Shown here in pieces: positions 58,342 to 64,000 of a stretch of 64,000 nt of DNA. The notes below the pieces were generated by a model, which saw nothing but the letters and a program-made list of their open reading frames with translations, ran no database searches and was not told the DNA's origin. The stretch covers positions 1-64,000 of the forward strand of contig NZ_LUKQ02000002.1 in the NCBI RefSeq assembly GCF_001647025.1, read 5' to 3'. This stretch comes from Endozoicomonas atrinae (GTDB lineage: Bacteria; Pseudomonadota; Gammaproteobacteria; Pseudomonadales; Endozoicomonadaceae). The translations under genes and the position numbers were made by a program. Positions within the stretch are counted from its first letter, which is position 1; each line of letters starts with the position of its first letter.

Positions 58342-61300
58342 CTATCCGCTGATATTCTTTTTGATTTCCCCCAGCACCCCACAGGCTTCGTCAAAGTCGT
58401 AACTGATAACAGCATCCTGAAACGACTTAAGCTCTTTCTGCTCAATCTGATCTTTCAACCCTTGAATGAGCGTTGGAAGGAGAGAAACTACATCCACATC
58501 ACCCTCACTAAGCTTTTGCTCCATCTCATCAAGCAGCTCATTCAACTCACCAACTTCAATAGATCCTTCCCCGGCTGGCTCTAAATCTTCTTTGACCGGA
58601 GGCAAATGTTCAAGGCTTTCCATCACCTGATCAAAGGCCAGAACAAACGAGTCCATTAAGTTGCTGTCGGGCATTTCACACTGTCTTCGCAAGCTATTTT
58701 CCAGCTGGGATGCCTGCTCATGAAGCCGGTTCGCCCCTAAATTACCAGCAACGCCTTTCAAAGCATGTATCAACTGACAGGCCTCATGCCATTTTTCTGC
58801 TTCCAAAAACTCCTGTAATTGAATCAGATCTTCCCTCTGACCTTTGTAGAAGTCCGCCAATAACTTTTCATAAAGCACCTGATTTCCCTGAAGCCTCTTA
58901 AGAGCTTCGTCTACATCTATTCCCGGCAGCTTCAAACAAGAAGCATTGTCAGATGTTTGCTCCAAAGTCACAGAATGAAGTACGTCAGTTTCTCCAACCT
59001 GCAACCAGTGGCGTACCATTTGTTTAAGAGCTTCAGGGCTTAATGGCTTGGAAATATGATCATTCATTCCAGCCTGCAGGCAGCGCTCTCTATCACCAGT
59101 CATGGCATGAGCTGTCATGGCAATGATAACCAGTTTATCTTTGCCAAGCTTTCGCCTGATCATCCGTGTTGCCTGATACCCATCCATTTCAGGCATCTGT
59201 ATATCCATAAAGACCAGATCAAAGTCTTCACTCTTCACCTTCTCAACCGCTTCAGCTCCGTTCGTGACCATGACGACATCAAGCCCCATACCCTGCAACA
59301 ATTCACGAGCAACCTGACGGTTGATCTCATTATCCTCAGCCAGCAGTATGCGCCCCTTAGGCATAATCTCACAGAATCGAGCTTCTTCGATAATTTCAGC
59401 TTTCGGATTATTCTGACACTTCAACATGCGCAGAATAGTCTCTACCAGTACGGAGCGGTTGACTGGCTTGATCAGAAAAGCATCGACTTCATCGGAAGCT
59501 CTTGCCATAACCTCTTCGCGACCATAGGCCGACACCATAATCAGCTTGGGATCAACAGCAAGATTGAGTTTATGAATACTTTCTGCCAGTTCAATACCAT
59601 CAATATCAGGCATTCTCCAGTCCAGCAGCACCAGGGAAATAGCCTCATGATCACTGGAATTTTTCTCTTTAAGTAACGAAAGCGCTTCATCACCATGGCC
59701 ACTTTCCCAGGTTTCACAACCGGATGTTTTCAAATGGCTGATCAGAAGTGCTCTTGCTTCCGGGTTATCATCCACCACAAGCACACGGACCCCTTCAAGA
59801 GACTGTTCCAGTACCTGGGTCTGATGGGCGACCCCCAGCTCAACGGTAAACCGGAAAGTGCTCCCCTTACCGGGTTCTGAGTCAACAGAAATATCTCCAT
59901 TCATCATGTACACAAGGTTCTTACAGATAGCCAGCCCAAGTCCGGTACCTCCAAACTTACGGGTTGTTGAACCATCCACCTGTGAAAATGACTGAAACAA
60001 CTTACTCTGCTGCTGTTTACTGATACCAATGCCCGTATCAGATACCGAGAACTGAAGTCTGACAACGTCCTGCCGGCTGGAAATCAGCTGAACCGATACA
60101 TTAACTTCACCCTCACTGGTGAACTTGAGCGCATTATGGGTCAGGTTGATAAGTATCTGCCCAAGCCGGAGTGGGTCACCTCTTAGATGCCTGGGTACTT
60201 CAGACTGAATATCGTAAGTGAGAGTGAGACCTTTTTCCCTGGCTTTGATGCTGCTGAGGTTATAGACGTTGTCAAAAACACCGCCAAGATCAAACTCAAT
60301 ACTCTCCATATTGAGTTTACCTGCCTCAATCCTTGAGAAATCAAGAATATCGTTGATGATACCCAGAAGATCATGTGCTGATATCTGAATTTTACTGATG
60401 TAATCCCTCTGCTGATGAGAAAGCTTCGTTTCCTGAACCAGGTGACTCAAGCCAATGATGGCATTCATCGGTGTTCGAATCTCATGACTCATATTGGCCA
60501 GAAAATTGCTCTTGGCCTGATTAGCCTGATCAGCGACTTCTTTCGCCTTGTGTAACGCTTCTTCCGTCTGTTTTCGATCGGTAATATTTCGCCCGGAAGC
60601 AAAGAGGTAACCCTCTCCTTCATACTCCATGTAATTAGCAGTTACTTCTACTGGAAAGATGCTGCCATCGGACGTTTTTCGCAGCGTCTCATAAGTCATC
60701 CCTTTTCTAAGCACCAGCTGCTCCCAGAGTTTTTTCCAGGAGCTCCGGGTAACCGCCGGATTAATGTCCATGATGGACAGTTTCATCAACTCTTCCTGAG
60801 AGAACCCCAGGGCTTTACAGGCAGATTCGTTGACATACTTGTGATAGCCGTCTCTTCTAAACCAATGAATATGGTCACCCGCGTTATCCAGAGAGAAACG
60901 AGCCATCGACAACTCACGTTCACGCTCAATCTGGTGAGTAATATCAACCATCGTACCAATGACTCGCATTGGTCTACCCATCTCATCCCTGAATACTACT
61001 TTCCCCTTGCTGCGCACGGTGGCGTAACTGCCATCTTTACGACGGATACGGTAAACGAACTGAAATGAGTTATCAGAAGTCGCCAACTGGTGCTCAAAGA
61101 AGCGTATTGTTGATACTTTGTCTTCCGGATGGAGCAATCGACGCCAGGCGCGTATTGTGTGTAACAGTTCCCCTGGCTGATACCCCAGCATGGTCTGATA
61201 CCGGGGACTCAAATACATCCAGTCACGTTGGACATCCCAGTCCCAGAGGCCATCAGAAGCGGCATCCATGGCCAGTTGATAACGCTCTTCACTGACCCTC

Positions 61301-64000
61301 AGAGCATCTTCCGCATTTTGCCGATCACGAGCAACCGCAACCAGTTCACCCATCCGGTGCAGCAAATCCATTTCATTGATATAGACCTGATATTTTACCG
61401 GAATATTAATCAGGCCAATGCCGCCAACCACTCGGCCAAACAGCATCATAGGCGCATAAACTGCGATGGAGATACCCAAACCATCAAGAATGGCAGCCCC
61501 TTCCAGGTCACCCTTCTGCAATATCTCATCACGAACCAGAATGTTGACCTGATCCTTTTTCACTTCTCCATAAACACCGGTAAAGTCGTGGTCAAACAAT
61601 GGCTCAAAGGCTGCAGGATCAGGGTTAGACCTGCATGTCCAATAATGTTCAATTCGAGCTTTAGGCTCCCAGGAGAAGATACAAACGGCTTCAGCATTGA
61701 GATAGCTCCCAAGCTGACTCAGAAAATAGTCATTGGCTTGATGAACCGGCTGATCCATAAAATGTCTGGAAATATCACTCAGGAGGCGATCCAGCTCTGA
61801 ACGAACCCTAAGCCCCTCTTCCGCTTTTTCCCGGTCGGCAATTTCTATGGTCAAGCGACGATTCCAGTAAACAATGAGAATCAGTGTCACCAGAATTAAT
61901 ACCAGACCAATAAATAACTCTTTATTGGGTCGCCACATTCCACCCTGAATGGACAGCCAGCTGCTTTCAAGAACTTCACGATCTTCCGGAGTAATGGTAT
62001 CAACGGCTTTTTCAAGAATAGAAGCCAGCTCAGGCGCGTTGTTTCTCGATGCCATGCTGAAGTCATAGTTAAAACCAGCCTCGGCAACGACCTGCAAGTT
62101 GGTGATTTTCATCCGCTCTATTTCATAACTTGCAGAAGCCAGGTTAACAACCATGGCATCAAGAACCCCACTGGCAACCTGATTCAACCCCGTGGCGATA
62201 TCCGGAATATTGACAAAATTAATTCCCGGGTATTTCTGCCGGAAGAGCTCATAAGTGACATAGCCTGGGGTAAAACCAACTTTTTTCCCATTTAAATGGG
62301 ATGGAGACCGGATGCTTTTGTCGGAAACACGGGCAAGAATCACGGCAGGCACACTGACCAGTGGCTTGGTAAAATTCAGATAACGGCTGCGCTCTTCCGT
62401 TTTCTGTAGCATCGCTACCGCATCAACATAATGCCGATAAGCCTGGCTTAAAGCATTTGTCCATACGGGATCCTGATGAAGCTGAAAGGTAATACCGAGC
62501 CTGTCCTCCAAAAGCTTGAGATAATCTATGGCTATTCCCTGCCACTGGCCTCTTCTATTGATATACGAAAAAGGAGGTTTATTATTATCAACCAGCACAC
62601 TGATTACTGGATTTTCTCCTAACCAGCGACGCTCAGAATCATTCAGCTCAACCACTGAACCACTGCGGCGGAAATAGCGATCCCTGTTACTGATGATCCA
62701 GCGGTTTTCAATGGCCCGATATTCATCAGGAGTAATGGCTCGAAACCCATTATTCAACTCAGGCAATAAATCAGCAGATCGGTTCAGTAAAAGACCGGCT
62801 CCAACCGCCTCATTCAGATTAAAGTACTCACTGGAATTTACTTCTCCAACCAGACCATGACGATTCAGGGCTGACTGGACAATCACAGGCTCACCAAGAA
62901 ATGCGTCTATTTCTCCAGAGAAAAGACTCCCAATCATTTCAGATACGCTGCTGTGCTCAATTGGATAAGCATCCGGCAACCAGCGGCGAACAAACTCCTC
63001 CTGACTTGATGAACTGATCACACCCAGTTTTTTGCCATTAAGCTCAGCCCCGGGATCGTCCAGTTTACTGGTGGGGCGAAAATAAATGCGAGTATTCAAT
63101 CCATAATAGGGGTTGGACAGCGCCATCCACTGGCTTCGCTCCATCGTCGGAGACACGGCAGCAATAACGTCGACCTTACCCTCTTTTAATGCATCAATAT
63201 TTTCGCCAATAGGACTAACTCTGAACTTAACTGGCGTTCCAGTTTTTTCTGACCATAAATTCCAGATATCAACAAATAGGCCTGAAGGCTTACCCAGCGC
63301 ATTAATAAAAGACAATGGTGCCAGACCAGCATCAAGAGCGACCACCAGACTTTCCGGATTACAAGGTGTAAACCTGAACCACTCTTCAATAAGCCCAGCC
63401 TTCTCCTGATTAGAAACGTTAGCCATCCCATGTTGAACAATTCTGACAAGATCATGTCTATCTGGAGCAATAGAGGCTTTAATCTCAACCGGTTGCAGAG
63501 GGGCTTGAACAACCTGATACTCATCCTCAACCCCCAAGCTTTTCAGGTAGTAGCTCAAACTTGCACGACCACCGAGTATTGCATCAACCTCACGATTCGT
63601 TGCTGCTCCAGCCATTGACGAATAAGAAGTGAATGGAACAACAACAGCGTCAGCATTAAATTTTTTAAGATGGGGCTGACAGTTATGTCCTTTGACATAA
63701 CCCACCCGGAGTTTGGCAAGTGCCTCTTCAAAGCTGCTGATCTGATGGCTCTTCTCAATGAAGAGCACAGGAACAAACGTGTAAATCAGTGCACTTTCTG
63801 CCCCGCTTTTACGTAACTCATCTTGAATACCGGGTGGTGCATACGCCAGTGCATCAACCTCCGAACGTATGAGCTGCTCCCCAATTTGTCCTGGCGAAGA
63901 CGCGACAAACTGTATAACTACATTATTTTTTACCGCCCACAACTTCCATAGATCATGAACCAGCCCATCGGCCTGTCCCTCACTGTTTGTAAACATCCAG
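58342..64000 (-). CDS. EvgS/BvgS-like hybrid histidine kinase with at least three solute-binding domains (partial)
   Basis: Runs off the right edge; 1884 codons are visible from an ATG at 63996, and the frame stays open beyond it. Domains in order (visible numbering): three periplasmic SBP_bac_3/venus-flytrap domains (about 1-210, 212-450, 455-685); a membrane helix (693-713); a GAF domain (735-900); two PAS domains (910-1035, 1040-1160). Then come HisKA with H1171 ([16 protein letters not shown]), HATPase (GTGLGLAI), two receivers with D1459 and D1598, and an Hpt with H1744 ([12 protein letters not shown]). A 100-residue acidic tail ends the protein. The layout allows a His-Asp-His phosphorelay to an unlinked response regulator. 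EvgS/BvgS have two flytraps; here there are at least three. Signal and partner are unknown. Confidence 0.9.
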   Translation of the reverse strand, partial: WMFTNSEGQADGLVHDLWKLWAVKNNVVIQFVASSPGQIGEQLIRSEVDALAYAPPGIQDELRKSGAESALIYTFVPVLFIEKSHQISSFEEALAKLRVGYVKGHNCQPHLKKFNADAVVVPFTSYSSMAGAATNREVDAILGGRASLSYYLKSLGVEDEYQVVQAPLQPVEIKASIAPDRHDLVRIVQHGMANVSNQEKAGLIEEWFRFTPCNPESLVVALDAGLAPLSFINALGKPSGLFVDIWNLWSEKTGTPVKFRVSPIGENIDALKEGKVDVIAAVSPTMERSQWMALSNPYYGLNTRIYFRPTSKLDDPGAELNGKKLGVISSSSQEEFVRRWLPDAYPIEHSSVSEMIGSLFSGEIDAFLGEPVIVQSALNRHGLVGEVNSSEYFNLNEAVGAGLLLNRSADLLPELNNGFRAITPDEYRAIENRWIISNRDRYFRRSGSVVELNDSERRWLGENPVISVLVDNNKPPFSYINRRGQWQGIAIDYLKLLEDRLGITFQLHQDPVWTNALSQAYRHYVDAVAMLQKTEERSRYLNFTKPLVSVPAVILARVSDKSIRSPSHLNGKKVGFTPGYVTYELFRQKYPGINFVNIPDIATGLNQVASGVLDAMVVNLASASYEIERMKITNLQVVAEAGFNYDFSMASRNNAPELASILEKAVDTITPEDREVLESSWLSIQGGMWRPNKELFIGLVLILVTLILIVYWNRRLTIEIADREKAEEGLRVRSELDRLLSDISRHFMDQPVHQANDYFLSQLGSYLNAEAVCIFSWEPKARIEHYWTCRSNPDPAAFEPLFDHDFTGVYGEVKKDQVNILVRDEILQKGDLEGAAILDGLGISIAVYAPMMLFGRVVGGIGLINIPVKYQVYINEMDLLHRMGELVAVARDRQNAEDALRVSEERYQLAMDAASDGLWDWDVQRDWMYLSPRYQTMLGYQPGELLHTIRAWRRLLHPEDKVSTIRFFEHQLATSDNSFQFVYRIRRKDGSYATVRSKGKVVFRDEMGRPMRVIGTMVDITHQIERERELSMARFSLDNAGDHIHWFRRDGYHKYVNESACKALGFSQEELMKLSIMDINPAVTRSSWKKLWEQLVLRKGMTYETLRKTSDGSIFPVEVTANYMEYEGEGYLFASGRNITDRKQTEEALHKAKEVADQANQAKSNFLANMSHEIRTPMNAIIGLSHLVQETKLSHQQRDYISKIQISAHDLLGIINDILDFSRIEAGKLNMESIEFDLGGVFDNVYNLSSIKAREKGLTLTYDIQSEVPRHLRGDPLRLGQILINLTHNALKFTSEGEVNVSVQLISSRQDVVRLQFSVSDTGIGISKQQQSKLFQSFSQVDGSTTRKFGGTGLGLAICKNLVYMMNGDISVDSEPGKGSTFRFTVELGVAHQTQVLEQSLEGVRVLVVDDNPEARALLISHLKTSGCETWESGHGDEALSLLKEKNSSDHEAISLVLLDWRMPDIDGIELAESIHKLNLAVDPKLIMVSAYGREEVMARASDEVDAFLIKPVNRSVLVETILRMLKCQNNPKAEIIEEARFCEIMPKGRILLAEDNEINRQVARELLQGMGLDVVMVTNGAEAVEKVKSEDFDLVFMDIQMPEMDGYQATRMIRRKLGKDKLVIIAMTAHAMTGDRERCLQAGMNDHISKPLSPEALKQMVRHWLQVGETDVLHSVTLEQTSDNASCLKLPGIDVDEALKRLQGNQVLYEKLLADFYKGQREDLIQLQEFLEAEKWHEACQLIHALKGVAGNLGANRLHEQASQLENSLRRQCEMPDSNLMDSFVLAFDQVMESLEHLPPVKEDLEPAGEGSIEVGELNELLDEMEQKLSEGDVDVVSLLPTLIQGLKDQIEQKELKSFQDAVISYDFDEACGVLGEIKKNISG

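Overview
The window is a chromosomal segment of a gammaproteobacterium. Gene order points to the Pseudomonas/Oceanospirillales side. The blocks gyrA-serC-pheA-hisC-(tyrA/aroA fusion)-cmk-rpsA-ihfB-lapA-lapB, ubiG-mupP-yciK, gacS/cysM-rlmD-relA-mazG, acpS-pdxJ-recO-era-rnc-lepB-lepA, and mucD-rseC-rseB-rseA-rpoE // nadB with sdhE and ygfZ nearby are all recognisable from that group. A marine Oceanospirillales such as Endozoicomonas is my best guess. That is inference from gene order and base composition, not from a marker search.

Layout. 1-2159: start of an unidentified gene, then uvrB. 2459-3799: an aspartate-type aminotransferase gene and tRNA-Asn(GTT). 3806-5555: an AT-rich accessory patch with two paralogous Cys-rich proteins of unknown function and a perfect 42-bp palindrome. 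5556-19425: a long minus-strand series covering lipopolysaccharide control (lapAB), IHF-beta, ribosomal protein S1, CMP kinase, the aromatic amino acid/serine genes and gyrA. 19990-22353: ubiquinone and peptidoglycan-recycling genes. 22536-24215: a tandem-domain secreted acid phosphatase. 24515-27992: the cydDC exporter. 28245-32825: trmJ, a GNAT acetyltransferase, rluF, a secreted PilJ-domain protein, an alpha/beta hydrolase and a DUF188 protein. 32908-41866: mazG, relA, rlmD, cysM and a BarA/GacS-type hybrid kinase. 41966-48701: acpS to lepA. 48954-53501: the sigma-E operon, with a well-matched sigma-E promoter in front. 54081-58262: nadB, ygfX, sdhE, ygfZ. 58342-64000: a very large EvgS/BvgS-like hybrid kinase that runs off the right edge.

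How genes work together. The minus-strand aromatic block links serine, phenylalanine and tyrosine synthesis with shikimate-pathway EPSP synthase. rpoE-rseA-rseB-rseC-mucD form an envelope-stress circuit (sigma factor, anti-sigma, anti-sigma protector, modulator, periplasmic protease), apparently self-activated and closed by a strong terminator. relA/mazG pair (p)ppGpp synthesis with a nucleotide pyrophosphohydrolase. nadB, sdhE and ygfZ cluster around flavoprotein and Fe-S functions.

The most distinctive non-gene signal is a family of non-autonomous, nested-inverted-repeat elements at 28131-28196, 36198-36461 and 56901-57168. They have related ends (consensus TAGGGNSTGTTG) and TA dinucleotides at five of their six outer borders, as expected of IS630/Tc1-mariner-type MITEs. 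A degenerate half-copy at 55699-55756 supplies the nadB stop codon. The best candidates for undescribed biology are this repeat family, the Cys-rich paralogue pair, and the sensor kinase with at least three stacked solute-binding domains.
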